Source: Larix sibirica
Taxonomy: Eukaryota; Streptophyta; Pinopsida; Pinales; Pinaceae
Reading direction: 5' to 3'
Assembly (NCBI GenBank): GCA_004151065.3
Contig: NWUY0300005043.1
Span: 33,393 to 59,150, forward strand
DNA length: 25,758 nt
Shown piece by piece: positions 9,486 through 19,252 of this stretch (position 1 is the stretch's first letter; each line of letters opens with the position of its first letter). The position numbers were made by a program, and so were the translations under genes. The notes under the pieces are model-generated. The model did not search any database. It was given only the letters and a program-made list of their open reading frames with translations, and was not told where the DNA came from.

Positions 9486-11417
9486 GGAAAAGGTGAGTCA
9501 AGTGGTCTTCTATACAGAGTTTGTACATAAATTTGACATTCTTTTTATCCTTCTCACATCCTACCCTCCCCCACCCCGGGTGTTATTATTGTTCACATTA
9601 TTTCCTCCATTCCCATTCTTTTTATTCTTGACTTTCTTCTTTCCTCCACATTGTTGGTTACCATTAGGTTTAGATGTATACACTTAGAGAACATCTAAGG
9701 ACTGAATATGAGATGGGGTGTTGATTATAGCTTACGTATGACTCGATACCTGATTGTCTACAACATTTTTAGTTGAGCCAATCATTCCATTGACATGTTG
9801 TCCAAGTATGGGTTTGGTTGGATTTGTATCTACTCTTGGTTCCATAGGTAAACTTTCATGAGTATCCTAGAGTATAAATACACTAGATCCAATTGTTGGT
9901 CCCTAATAACAGCTTGTATGTAAGTCGTAACCCTTGACAATGCAATGTCTTTCGCAATGTATGGAAACAATAGCTTTATGAACCGATCAACCAAGAATTT
10001 GTAAGGGATATGATCCTTAATCAACCAATGTCTTCTCTACCACTCGTGAATATGGTCAAAAATATGGGTGGATTTATCTTGTCGAAACTAAGTGAATAGT
10101 TCAATCCCTATTTTATAGTGGACAAAAAATTGGAATTCATTTTGGAATACCATCGCCAACACATTGAAGTTGTGAAACAAGACTTTTGGGAGCTCGATAT
10201 ACCATTTCATTGCTACAGTGGTCAATGTTCTCTTAAAAATACTAAGCGTAATACTATCATCCATAAGTGAGTTCGAAGAACACCAAAGATGGAATGGCAT
10301 TACATGAGTAGCCCATTCTTCTCTAACTTTCCCTTCAAACTTATGGATCTTTGAAGGAAACTTATTTGGGACAAGGGTCCAATTGGGATTATACATTACT
10401 AGATCATTTGTTAGCTTCATCAAATCCATAAAATTCAAAGTTGCAAGGAACAAAAAATTTTGTTTGAGCAAACAAATTCCAATTCCTAGGAGCAAATCTT
10501 GAAAACTGGTTATTGTTGACAAAGGAATTTCCTACAGTATATCCATTACCAAACATGAAAAGATAATTCATCTCGGCACCAAGGTTTTGAGGAAAACCGG
10601 TTTGGATCTGAACATATGGCGAGAAGGGAGCCCCACTAATCATGCCTCCCATTTTGGGAAAATGAATGTGTCCTTGAGGCATATTGAATCTAGGGACAAA
10701 TTCAATTCCTATAGATGGAATTGATGCATGAATATGTCGTCCTACAGATGGAAACACATTGAAAGGGACATAACAACTTCCCACAAACATGGTAAAATTA
10801 AGAAAAATAGGAGGGTTACTGAAAACTGCATGAGGCATCCCAATAGATGACATCTCAAAAGAGCAAGGATTACTACCCTTATGGGTAGATAGAGAAGTCC
10901 TAGTTCCACTATTAGGATTTATAACAGAAGTGAAAAGTGTTCCTTGAGATACTTCAAAAGTAGATGGGAACATACTTGTAGCCATGATGCTTGAAACTGT
11001 CATTTGACTCCTCCCATAGGAGCGCTAGAATTATAGGTATGGGTGCCCCCAGCTCCTAAACTTCCACTGGTGTTGTCCATATAAGACCACTAGTGTAGGG
11101 GATTTGAGTGTGTAGCGTGACTTTGATTGTCTAATTTACGATTGTGAGTGAATGATGGGAACTAGAATTCAGTGAGGGGTGAGTTGAAATCTACAACAGT
11201 TGTTGGATCTATCAAGTCCTCAATCCCAACAAGACAGGTATTCTTGAAGAGGAGGGTATTGGGCCCTTTTGGGTATAGATACATGACTACCAATATATCT
11301 CAAGTACCCTTCTTCTAATAATTTGTAAGAGTTACTATTTTTTTCCACTATCTCTTCCCTTGTGGGTTTATTCAAAATATCTTGGTTCTCTTTGTTTGAA
11401 CCCTAGGGTGGAGACAT
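9486..11417 (-). pseudogene. Gypsy gag remnant with nucleocapsid knuckle
   Basis: Gag begins near 11417 with MSPP, a stop at codon 5, then REEIVEKNSNSYKLLEEGYL and PLQEYLSCW up to a TGA at 11220-11222. A long open frame follows (11003-10404, rich in Gly, Pro and Phe). After a frameshift, 10522-10088 holds the core gag domain: KFEGKVREEWATHVMPFHLW, SITLSIFKRTL, MKWYIELP and FQNEFQFF. 10024-9830 continues with LVDRFIKLLFPYIAKDIALS and QQLDLVY. The nucleocapsid is basic (KKKVKNKKNG near 9620) and ends in a degraded zinc knuckle, MYKLCIEDHLTHLF (about 9530-9486), with first and last Cys lost. It would package element RNA. Multiple stops make it non-functional. Confidence 0.85.
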
Positions 11418-12085
11418 TGGTTGGCCACCTTGAATCAGACAATGTCAAGATAAAGAAATCCTAAGGAATTTCGATACTCAATCCAAACGCACTCAACTAA
11501 AAATTTCCTAAGGGTTCAACAAGCAATAATACTATCCCAAGGATTAGTCCAAGGTGGTTAGGACTTAGAGCAAAATCAATGAAGAGTTGAATACATGCCT
11601 TCTGAAAGTCAACCTNTTTAATAAATTTCTAAAAAGGGACATTACAATTTATTTGGTGCTTCTCCCTTTTTTATTGTGTAGATATTTCTAAGGTTAGTGG
11701 GTAATTTTCTTTCATAGGTTTTCTCTTTTCAATTTTTCTTCTATTTTTTGCTAGATCAGATCACTGGTTGCAAACACTTTGCACAAGTTGCTTGATTTGG
11801 TTGTTTTTATATAGTAGAATTTTTGTCGATTTGAAATTATCCCACCGGAGCCTTGAATTGTTGAGTTGTTTTCATTTAGGACTCCATCACTATATCTCCA
11901 TCGAGGTACTCTCTTGAATACTTTGGGGTCAACCCCCTTAGTACAATTTCTTAGACCACATGGTTGGATTTTCACACCGAACTTCAGTTCAACACGCTGC
12001 ACAGTCACCAGAGTACTTCTCTGAGTCTTCTGATTATGACTCCACATAGTCAGGATCACCTACACATCCACACACCAGAGGCACC
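11418..12085. other. Spacer between two head-to-head gypsy elements
   Basis: The 5' ends of the minus-strand and plus-strand gypsy elements face each other here. No complete LTR or clear primer site is visible for either. A single N at 11615 marks a probable contig join, so part of the LTRs may be missing. Open frames here carry no recognisable motifs. Confidence 0.55.
11615..11615. other. Single N, probable contig join
   Basis: One undetermined base lies in the spacer where the two gypsy elements face each other, so the head-to-head arrangement is not assured. Confidence 0.6.
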
Positions 12086-13454
12086 ATGGATTCTAATATT
12101 CCCCCATCTGATGGTGGAATCCCAAACCAGTTTAGCGAATGAACCATTGTAGGCGGATCCAATGGTGGAAACCCTCCGATAGGAGGGGTAACTGCCAATG
12201 GAGGCCTCACGGATGGAATCACGACCAACATTGTTGTTGGTCCTTCCACATCCTATACTACTGCGAGCCTGACATTCATGGATAGCCTCAACCTCACTAA
12301 TTTGGTAAGGATGACGAATGATCCAAGTTGTTTTCATTATGATGATAGTTTAGAAATCCTTCTCTCATGCCAAAAAAACTCCTCCACATACATCACGGAT
12401 TTCATCCATGAGTGGCGTCAAGGCCGAAGTCTGGAAAGATCAAGTAGGACGATATGATCTTTCTAGATTGGTTTCTGAAATCCCTCTCCCTACCATTTCC
12501 AAGGACATGGCCTCTAAATGACCACAGACCGAGGAAGAATATATCCTTAAGTATTAGTGGAAAGACTTAATTTATGTACAATCCAACTATTTGTACACAA
12601 TCATCTTTGATTCCCCTCATAAAGGTTCCACTCAAAAAGACTCACCAAGGGCATCCCATGTCGTGGATGGTGTTATTGACGCTGTTGTGTCTTGCCTAAA
12701 TCCATATGCAACTTACCCTCCCCTAGTGAGTGGTTATGCGTATGGTACTGCCCCTAACATATTGTGTGTCCTCATCAAGGCCCTGTTCCCACACCTAGTT
12801 ACAACCTTGATCTATCCCATACTTCATCAGATACATGAACGAGTACTTCTTATTCATCTCTTGCTTCAAATCCCCATCTTCAAGAACCCTCGTGCAGTGG
12901 CACCATGTGTGGTAGTGCTTATACTCGCTTAATCGTGCCCCCTACGACCATTAACCCATACTATCCTTTTCCTGGCCCTCTGTTAGTTTCTCCAGTCCAA
13001 CCACACCTCGCTGTTCCCCCTTTTCCTCACGGGAAAGTATACGCCCAACATAATATTCTTTCCCAATATGTTCCCAATAATCAACAAGCGCAACCCAAGA
13101 AAAAAAATAGGGGAAAGAACAAAGGTAACAGCCAACGTAAGGTGGGTGGGGGTCAACCCCCTAACCCACTTGATAACACTGGAGCAAACCCCATAGATCA
13201 CGACCCCAACAAACCACCCTAGAAGGAAAAAAATGCTCAATTATAGACTAACCATTCGTTTTGTTTCTTCGGTGTTTACGAGAACTATACCCATAATTTC
13301 CCTCACTTAACTAAGGCTCCCTAGCTATGGAATGAAGCTAACCAATGAGAATCAAATGCTGCCCCATAGGGACAAGCAAATCCATCTCCACCTCATCCCT
13401 CCCAAACACAACCAATGGTCCTGCAAAACCCCTTCCCTCCACAAGGGGTTTTCA
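12086..13454 (+). pseudogene. Gypsy gag remnant, plus strand
   Basis: The ATG at 12086 begins MDSNIPPSDGGIPNQFSE, followed by a TGA (12140-12142). The same frame reads on through SLNLTNLVRMTNDPSCFHYD, which matches the minus-strand gag (DLMKLTNDLVMYNPNW). At about 12345 it jumps to LEILLSCQKNSSTYITDF, so the gag core (the KFEGK to AKWYIELP part) appears deleted. After stops, 12591-12720 gives NYLYTIIFDSPHKG and ASHVVDGVIDA. 12905-13219 is a Pro-rich and then basic nucleocapsid region (PKKKNRGKNKGNSQRK). A fully degraded knuckle, FCFFGVYENYTHNF, lies at 13259-13300 with both outer Cys, the inner Cys and the His replaced. The sequence stops at PPQGVF where the LTR begins. Confidence 0.8.
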
Positions 13455-13652
13455 TGTTGAAATTTGTAGCGAGGAAGGTCTTCTACATTGCTTGGTGTCT
13501 AGGCACATAGAAAGGACCTTGTTGACTTTCCTAGTCATTAAATTTAATGTTATAAAGTTAATGTGAGTTTTTATTAAACTTGTGAGTGAAAAATGATTTT
13601 TATTTCATAGTGTAATTTGTCTCACCCATGGAAAGTGAAAAGTCGCTTGGGG

Positions 13653-13693
13653 AGTGAAGAGACAAAGTCACTTGGGAAAGTGAAGAGACAAAG
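13653..13693 (+). repeat. 26-bp tandem duplication inside LTR 1
   Basis: The unit beginning AGTGAAGAGACAAAGTCACT (13653-13678) is followed by a second AGTGAAGAGACAAAG at 13679, with a weaker third relative upstream. LTR 2 has one unit fewer at the same place. Short repeats like this in an LTR U3 region are often promoter or enhancer repeats, but that is inference. Confidence 0.65.
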
Positions 13694-14180
13694 TTATTCT
13701 CACAATTAATAAAAAGAGAAATAGGAGAGTTTAGACACACTCACATTTTACAAGATATTTTTGGAGAAGTGTGAGAGACATTCCAAGAGAGCCTTTTGGA
13801 GAGTGGAGAATAATTTGTGTGAGAGGCACGAGTTTCCAAGAGAAAGTGAACTTGAAGGATTGAGGAGGAAAATACAACAAAGGGAGGTGCAAATCCCAAG
13901 AGAAATATGGGCACACATCCCAAGGATTATTTCCAACATTGAAGAAGACCATATAACAGAGTACAATATTGGTCCGTATAGTCATTAGTGCAGGTCCGTA
14001 CAACAGTATGCTAACACCGAAATCGAGGTCCTTTTGTCACATATTTCAAGGAAGTGTTTGGCATGGATTTTGAGGTATGAGACTGAGGTAAATCCGTACT
14101 ATTTTTTGACAGTAGTTGGGCATTGTTTTCTGAGTTTCTATTACACGTTTAATGTATATTAGGCCATACAAGAGGGGATG

Positions 14181-14678
14181 TATTGTACCTTTGTGTTTTT
14201 TTATTTTATTTTATTTTTTAACCATGGGAACAACAACCTCCCNNNNNNNNNNNNNNNNNNNNNNNNNNNNNNNNNNNNNNNNNNNNNNNNNNNNNNNNNN
14301 NNNNNNNNNNNNNNNNNNNNNNNNNNNNNNNNNNNNNNNNNNNNNNNNNNNNNNNNNNNNNNNNNNNNNNNNNNNNNNNNNNNNNNNNNNNNNNNNNNNN
14401 NNNNNNNNNNNNNNNNNNNNNNNNNNNNNNNNNNNNNNNNNNNNNNNNNNNNNNNNNNNNNNNNNNNNNNNNNNNNNNNNNNNNNNNNNNNNNNNNNNNN
14501 NNNNNNNNNNNNNNNNNNNNNNNNNNNNNNNNNNNNNNNNNNNNNNNNNNNNNNNNNNNNNNNNNNNNNNNNNNNNNNNNNNNNNNNNNNNNNNNNNNNN
14601 NNNNNNNNNNNNNAACACATGTTCTTAACCATTAGGCCCACTCAGCTGCTGTTTTGAGCTATACTGTACCTTAGTGTT
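14181..14678 (-). mobile_element. Probable tRNA-derived SINE inserted in LTR 1
   Basis: Near-identical 17-bp direct repeats flank the insert: TATTGTACCTTTGTGTT (14181-14197) and TACTGTACCTTAGTGTT (14662-14678), 15 of 17 matching. On the minus strand the body starts near 14661 with GCTCAAAACAGCAGC and a box-A-like TGGGCCTAATGGTTAAG (14640-14624). It ends in an A-rich tail of AAAAAATAAAATAAAATAAA type (complement of about 14198-14219). The middle is hidden by the N gap, so box B and the true length are unknown. Long target duplications plus an A-rich tail mean target-primed retroposition. The box A suggests a tRNA-related SINE; another short retroposon is possible. Confidence 0.6.
14243..14613. 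other. Assembly gap, 371 Ns
   Basis: A run of 371 undetermined bases lies wholly inside the probable SINE. Multi-copy SINE sequence is a plausible reason for the gap. The real length may differ. Confidence 0.95.
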
Positions 14679-15071
14679 GATGCTATGAAATCAAGGTGTA
14701 AGTGGCACTGATATCTAAGTGTTTTTGGACTGTATTTGTGAAAAATATAGTGTTTTAATAGGCAGGAATACTGCTGTAAATTCTGGGATTATCTCCTTCA
14801 TGAGTTCTTAAAACAAATACTCTCTTGGACTAGTTTTCCTTCCCTTTAGGGATTTTTTCCAGGGTCTTAACCAAATTTCATGTTCAAAATGTTTATTACA
14901 GACCGTTGTTCTTTGTTTATTTTTGTTGCTAAGTTTACTTAGTTACAATATATCAACTTACAGAGACATGAAATTTATATGCATGTGATATGTGTTGGGT
15001 TTTATGATTGTTGAAGACTGATATCAGAGTTGTGCTAAGTGTTTGGGATAATTTAAGCTCATATTTCAACA

Positions 15072-15089
15072 TGGTATCATAGCTAGATC
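15072..15089 (+). promoter_or_regulatory. Primer binding site, tRNA-iMet-like, copy 1
   Basis: TGGTATCATAGC directly follows the LTR end ATTTCAACA. The plant initiator-Met tRNA primer site is TGGTATCAGAGC, so 11 of 12 bases match. This places minus-strand cDNA priming here and marks 13455-15071 as having been a 5' LTR. iMet priming is typical of copia elements but also occurs in others. Confidence 0.8.
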
Positions 15090-15645
15090 TTTGAGTGATT
15101 CACTGGACTATTTCGTGGTAGTTGCGTGTGCAAGACTATTGTTGGTTAGTATAGACGGGTGTGATTTTTTTTGGCACAAATGAGCAAAATTTCTTGGTTT
15201 GGGTTTAAAACTAGAAATTTTACAGTTTTCATGGTTATGCATCTAGCCATATGATGGGAATAAGAGAAGTGTTCCTTAGAGTTTCAGAGATAGGCTCATG
15301 CATGCAATGGAGGGATTTGGATGGGTTGGATTTTAACTCGAGTCAGGAGGTTCTTTGAAGGTGGCAGGAGGGATGCTTGTGATAGAGATGAAATATTTTC
15401 CCTCAGTATTAGCTTTGGAGGATGAGGAATAAATCGTGGTGTTCCAGGATGGAAATAGGGTTCTATATTCAAAGCGAGAAACCTTGGATGCAGTATCAGT
15501 TCTAGAGAAAGAGTGAGAGTGAGATGCTCCAGAGGTTGAGGTGGTACCGAGTATTCAATATTTGATTAAGGGAATATGGGCGAGAGTATTCTTCCAATAC
15601 TGTCAGAGGAGATGTCACTCCAATATTCTTAGAAGTCCGAGACTC
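15090..15645 (+). other. Leader of the LTR 1 element, unidentified
   Basis: This follows the primer site and precedes gypsy sequence that resumes near 15645 (GTTCCTTATCAACC, reading VPYQPS). I recognise no gag. One frame around 15385-15560 is protein-like over short stops (VVFQDGNRVLYSKRETLDAV, then APEVEVVPSIQYLIKGIW), but I cannot name it. The same sequence recurs at 20438-20993. Confidence 0.5.
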
Positions 15646-17887
15646 CTCGGGATGTTTGGTTCCTTATCAACCCTCAACACCTTCATTGAGTCAACCTCAT
15701 GACTCCGGGGTCCAACACCTCCTTATGTTGTCTATCGATGTAAACCTTCATACATGTTGTAACCAATACGGTTCAACCGTCGAAACCTCCACTATTGATA
15801 AGGGGAAATATTTGACTCCAGTCAATGAATCCTTGCACCTACCTTGACCACCCATCGATGGGATTCCAAAATACCCTAAGTTTCCTTTGCATTGCATTGC
15901 AAATAATCCCAATGCTCAGGACACTCCCAACTATAGCATTGTGGACGACTCGACACAATCTCTTGCTACCATGTATACACTGGAAGTTATTAGAAAATAT
16001 CCTGCATAGCGCAAAGCCTTATTATCATCTCTAGGTGCAATTGAGCCTTCCAACTCTCATTTGATGACATTCGATTCAGAAGCGGGGCCACAAATTCCCT
16101 TTCAGTGTCCTTTCAAATCCCGATTATCGTTTGAAAATTGGTGATTCATTGGTGTATTGTCGACGAAGCCGCCTCTACCTACGTCATGTAAAATCATGTT
16201 TGGAAGAAGCTTAGATCCCCCAATTCATGCCATCCCTCATGACGTTGCATACTTACGATGATCACGCTTCCCAACCTCAGGGTCTTCTTCAGAACGTCCC
16301 TATACTAAGTTAGTTGGAAAAATGGTCCTAATTGACATCGAGGTTGTCAATGATCAGACATATTACATCCTCCTCCTTGGGAATATTTACATGTACACTA
16401 TGAAATAAGTCACCTCATTCATCTTCAGGCTTATGATGTTCCCCCATGAAAGGAAGATTGTAAAACTGGACTAGTTGACCTATTACGAGTCCAAGGGTCC
16501 AACTTTCCTAGATAATTTCTTACCCACGATTGACAAAAGTATCGACAATGCATCCAACCACATTTAACAAGTGTTGGGAATGGCATATTTTGCGATGCCC
16601 CCATAATTGAAACCTTTTAGGCTATTACTCCTCCACCCCTAGAGGTGGAAATATCAGAGTTGTGCATTATATCCTATGATAAATTTGATTCCAAACCTCA
16701 ACCTCAACCTCAACCTATCCCCTCTCCCATCTAGTTACCTAAGAACTAAATGGGGATCCATGCCTATTCAACAAATCCCGTTCTTATTTCCACCTTATGG
16801 AATCATAAGCATGACTGTGACAACAACTCTTAATCTCCTGGGTTTGACGTCAGGCCTCCTCGTTTGGTACCTTACCCCCCCAAATCCACCTCCTACACCA
16901 CATGTTATCTTTAAACTTGTGCAACCAATTGATAATGCCAGTCATACCCCTCCCAGAGTCCCAAAGGCATCACCGCCCACAACCCCACCTCCCCCAAAGA
17001 AGAAGGCTGGGGGAAAAACAATGAATGTGACGACGTGAACAAATCAGAACAAATCCATGAACCCTCCCTCTACTGCCACATCTTGAGCATCCCTGCCTTA
17101 TGATTTATGCGATGTTTTGGGTCATGCTACCCAGAACTATCTAGAATTTCCCATCTTATGCACTCATCTACTAACGTTAGATGATGAACCCAACGAGAAC
17201 ATTTTGGTGGTCCATCTTCCTGACACTCTCAACACATGCAATAAGTCATGGTGCACCAATCATCCTTGTGAAATATGTGGATTGCATGGTCACTACTCAC
17301 ACCATTTCCTAGATCTACCCAAGTATCGATTTGTGCTAGTTGACTTGCACCAAATTTCTATAGAGTCCCAAGTCATCACTATAGAATAAGTTCACCCTCC
17401 AACATCTTCTTCGAGTGGGACAAACAACATTTGCTTCATCTCGTCTTCTGATGAACCTTCTGTTTTATCCCATGGTATTTCCATGGTATCGACATAGCTA
17501 GGCCCCTCAAAATTATCGAGTCGATTGATCCTTTCGAAGTAACAAAGAACTCCTCATAGCACTCACGGAACCAGAATTTTCTTGGGATGATATGCACCAT
17601 TATACGTATTTATTCCCGAGGAACCCATCTTTCTGTCCCCATCTTCAGACCAATTTTCCATCGAGTGGAAAGGATTTATCCCTCATGGAAACATCAATTG
17701 GTTCAAGAACCCCATCCCAACCTTCAATGCTTTCGAAGAAGGTAATATGAAAAACATCTTTCCCACCATCCAGGTGGATATTTCAGTTAAGACATGTGTA
17801 ACATAGAACATCACTTTAGGTGCCTCTTACACTCCAGAAGAGGTTGCTACCTGCAAAGCACTCTTCCAAGAGTTTCATGATGTGTTC
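15646..17887 (+). pseudogene. Gypsy protease and linker with zinc knuckles, copy 1
   Basis: Reading starts VPYQPSTPSLSQPHDSG and continues LSIDVNLHTCCNQYG and NESLHLP. The protease active site is IVDEAASTYVM, with Asp at 16162-16164 and the usual Gly changed to Ala; KMVLIDIEVVND and YYILLLGNIYMYTM complete the fold. A Pro-rich and basic stretch (PPPPKKKAGGK, near 17000) is followed by two CCHC-like knuckles. 17099-17140 reads YDLCDVLGHATQNY (outer Cys both Tyr); 17267-17308 reads CEICGLHGHYSHHF (last Cys to Phe). RT begins near 17821 (ASYTPEEVATCKALFQEFHD) and is cut by the N at 17888. An (AACCTC)4-like run at 16694-16717 encodes the NLNLNLNL stretch. Stops and frameshifts throughout. Confidence 0.75.
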
Positions 17888-17888
17888 N
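17888..17888. other. Single N at the end of repeat copy 1
   Basis: Sequence up to 17887 matches 23235; after the N it is unrelated to the expected RT continuation. This is the probable join of two contigs that share 2.9 kb, and the strongest hint that copy 1 or its placement is artefactual. Confidence 0.7.
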
Positions 17889-18625
17889 GAGAGAGTCTTT
17901 CCAATTATCATCATTTGCATCTTTCTCTTTGTACTTGTCTTCTTGGAGAGATTCTCTAGGGTTCACGAGTTCATGATAAAACCGTAGGAGAACTTATGGA
18001 AGGGAAACAGGATGTAGTGGTTTAGAGATTTCTCTTGTGACTAAGGTTACTCTTGAGAAGAAGACATTGGTGATGACCACTTTTCTTTTTCTATTGGATC
18101 TTCTTATGTACTTGGTCTCTTTGGTATTTGAGCATTATGGTTTCTTGGTATGTACACGTACTTCATCTTGAACCTATATATGAAGTTTCTAGTGGTCCAT
18201 ATATATTGTGTAATTTCTAGATTTGAATTTCAGCTATATATTTATGCATTGTTATTTACATTTTTTTTGTCTTATTGATTTGATATAAGTAAAAGGGAAA
18301 ATGATAAGTGTAATAACATCTAATGAAGAAATAAGGGGTTGACTTTATTGTTGTTATATCCTTGTGATTAAAATTGTAAAAGTACATTTTTAGATCTGAT
18401 CATTGGTTGATAAGTTGCCCTATAAGGGGCTGAAACTTATCTCATTGTTTCTTGAATTGTCATGAAGTTTGGGACTATTAGAAATGAATTATTGTGATAT
18501 TTCCATTGTTTCATAATTTAATTTAAATTCTAGTCTTAAGGCTGAAAATTCTAGTCTATGAAACCTTTAGGAAAAAGGTGAAATTTTAATTTGCATTATT
18601 TGTCCAGTTACATGAAATTTCAACA
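17889..18625 (+). other. AT-rich region ending in an LTR-like 3' end
   Basis: I find no coding sequence. The end, AAATTTCAACA followed by TGGTTATAGAGC, repeats the ATTTCAACA plus primer-site signature of LTRs 1 and 2, so this may be the 3' part of another diverged LTR truncated by the contig join at 17888. Its body shows no evident similarity to LTR 2. The upstream LTR boundary is not visible. Confidence 0.4.
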
Positions 18626-18637
18626 TGGTTATAGAGC
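18617..18637 (+). promoter_or_regulatory. LTR end and degenerate primer binding site
   Basis: ATTTCAACA (18617-18625) is identical to the ends of LTRs 1 and 2 and is followed by TGGTTATAGAGC, close to the iMet primer site TGGTATCAGAGC. This suggests a third, older element of the same broad type. Confidence 0.45.
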
Positions 18638-19252
18638 TTGTTATGGTTGAGTTCACTCTTGAGTAAAAGGGAGTTTGTATTTTAGTTGGAGTTTACCTAA
18701 GATAGGTACTTGACCTAGTTGAGGTCATTAGATAAGAAGCCCTAGGTTGCTTGGAGAAGCACATGGACCTAAGTTGGTTTGGTTGCTTCATTCCTTGATG
18801 ATTTGTGCCTGAGATGAGCACTTGTACCAATGATATGTTTTGATGGGTTTCTCTATAAATATATTACATTTATCATCGCTATGGATGTATTTTCAGTTGG
18901 AATAATGCTTAGGATAACCAATGATAGGTATTTGATTTGTTCCAGCTGTTGCAAGTGGTAAGTGGTAGATCTATGTGATTATTGATTGACATGGTTGTTT
19001 TTCAGCGGGTGAGATACTTTGCAAGACCTGTGATAGGTGGTTGATTTTTCTAGTAGATGTTAGTTTGTTTTTCACTTGTGATAGGTGGAGGATCTTCTCC
19101 ATATTTCATATTTTTCATGATTGATATGGATTGGATCTCTTGCTTGTCTTCTAAAAATGTGTCTAGAGTTAGATGGTTTATGGATAGTGGAACCTCGAGA
19201 CATATGACAAATCATTGTTTAGCAAATTTTAGGAGCCAGAGGGAGCCATTAC
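18638..19252 (+). pseudogene. Copia-type internal fragment with protease motif
   Basis: The only recognisable coding part is near the end: VRWFMDSGTSRHMT, with the active-site Asp at 19183-19185. It matches the W-x-DSGAS-HMT signature of Ty1/copia proteases; CLANFRSQREPLL follows and then LTR 2 begins at once. No gag core, integrase or RT is seen, so at most about 600 bp of internal sequence remains. Four copies of a GATAGGT-core motif (18701, 18923, 19032, 19080) occur at shrinking spacing. The purine-rich AGGAGCCAGAGGGAG (19230-19244) seven bases before LTR 2 could be a polypurine tract, which would make this a deleted copia element with LTR 2 as its 3' LTR. Confidence 0.6.

Larger units (their letters stand above)
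3637..11417 (-). mobile_element. Decayed Ty3/gypsy LTR retrotransposon, Tat-like
   Basis: Read on the minus strand the order is gag, nucleocapsid knuckle, protease, linker, RT, RNase H, integrase: the Ty3/gypsy order with integrase last. A second RNase H-like frame follows the pol stop. Frames are broken by many stops and frameshifts, so it is an old dead copy, although the integrase D,D,E triad and the LDD of the RT active site survive. A Penelope-like fragment of about 930 bp is nested in the RT. I found no convincing LTR pair: the 5' side runs into the single N at 11615 and the 3' side may extend left across the antisense mobile-domain frame. The Tat-like assignment is inference from the extra RNase H and antisense ORF. 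Confidence 0.85.
13455..15071 (+). mobile_element. Copia-type LTR 1, carrying a SINE and an N gap
   Basis: It starts TGTTGAAAT and ends ATTTCAACA, perfect 9-bp terminal inverted repeats with the canonical TG...CA. A tRNA-iMet-like primer site follows immediately. It is 1617 bp including 371 Ns; removing the inserted SINE and one target copy leaves about 1136 bp, close to the 1167 bp of LTR 2 (19253-20419). The first 300 bp align well to LTR 2 with scattered substitutions and one extra 26-bp unit; the middle is more diverged. From 14947 to its end it is identical to LTR 2. It is inserted in the gypsy gag at PPQGVF (left flank ...GGGGTTTTCA). Confidence 0.85.
14947..17887 (+). repeat. 2941-bp direct repeat, copy 1
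   Basis: By reading alone this appears identical to 20295-23235 (offset 5348), over the LTR end, primer site, leader and gypsy protease-linker. I found no difference in the stretches compared. Upstream of 14947 the two copies drop to roughly 80-85 percent similarity. Copy 1 ends exactly at a single N (17888), so its natural end is not seen. Confidence 0.9.

Noticed and set aside
9493-9687. Plus-strand open frame rich in Phe, Leu and Pro
   Set aside because: It is the antisense of the gypsy nucleocapsid region, low in complexity and without motifs.
12034-12337. Minus-strand open frames opposite gag
   Set aside because: The plus strand carries the recognisable gag peptide (MDSNIPPSDGG, VRMTNDPSCFH); the minus frames are shadows.
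14152-14657. Several long open frames across the N run
   Set aside because: They exist only because Ns translate without stops; there is no sequence behind them.
16694-16717. AACCTC microsatellite as a regulatory or telomere-like repeat
   Set aside because: Only about four imperfect units inside the pol linker; it is a short slippage tract.
18852-18866. CTATAAATATATTAC as a TATA promoter
   Set aside because: AT-rich sequence makes such matches common and no transcript or LTR context supports it.
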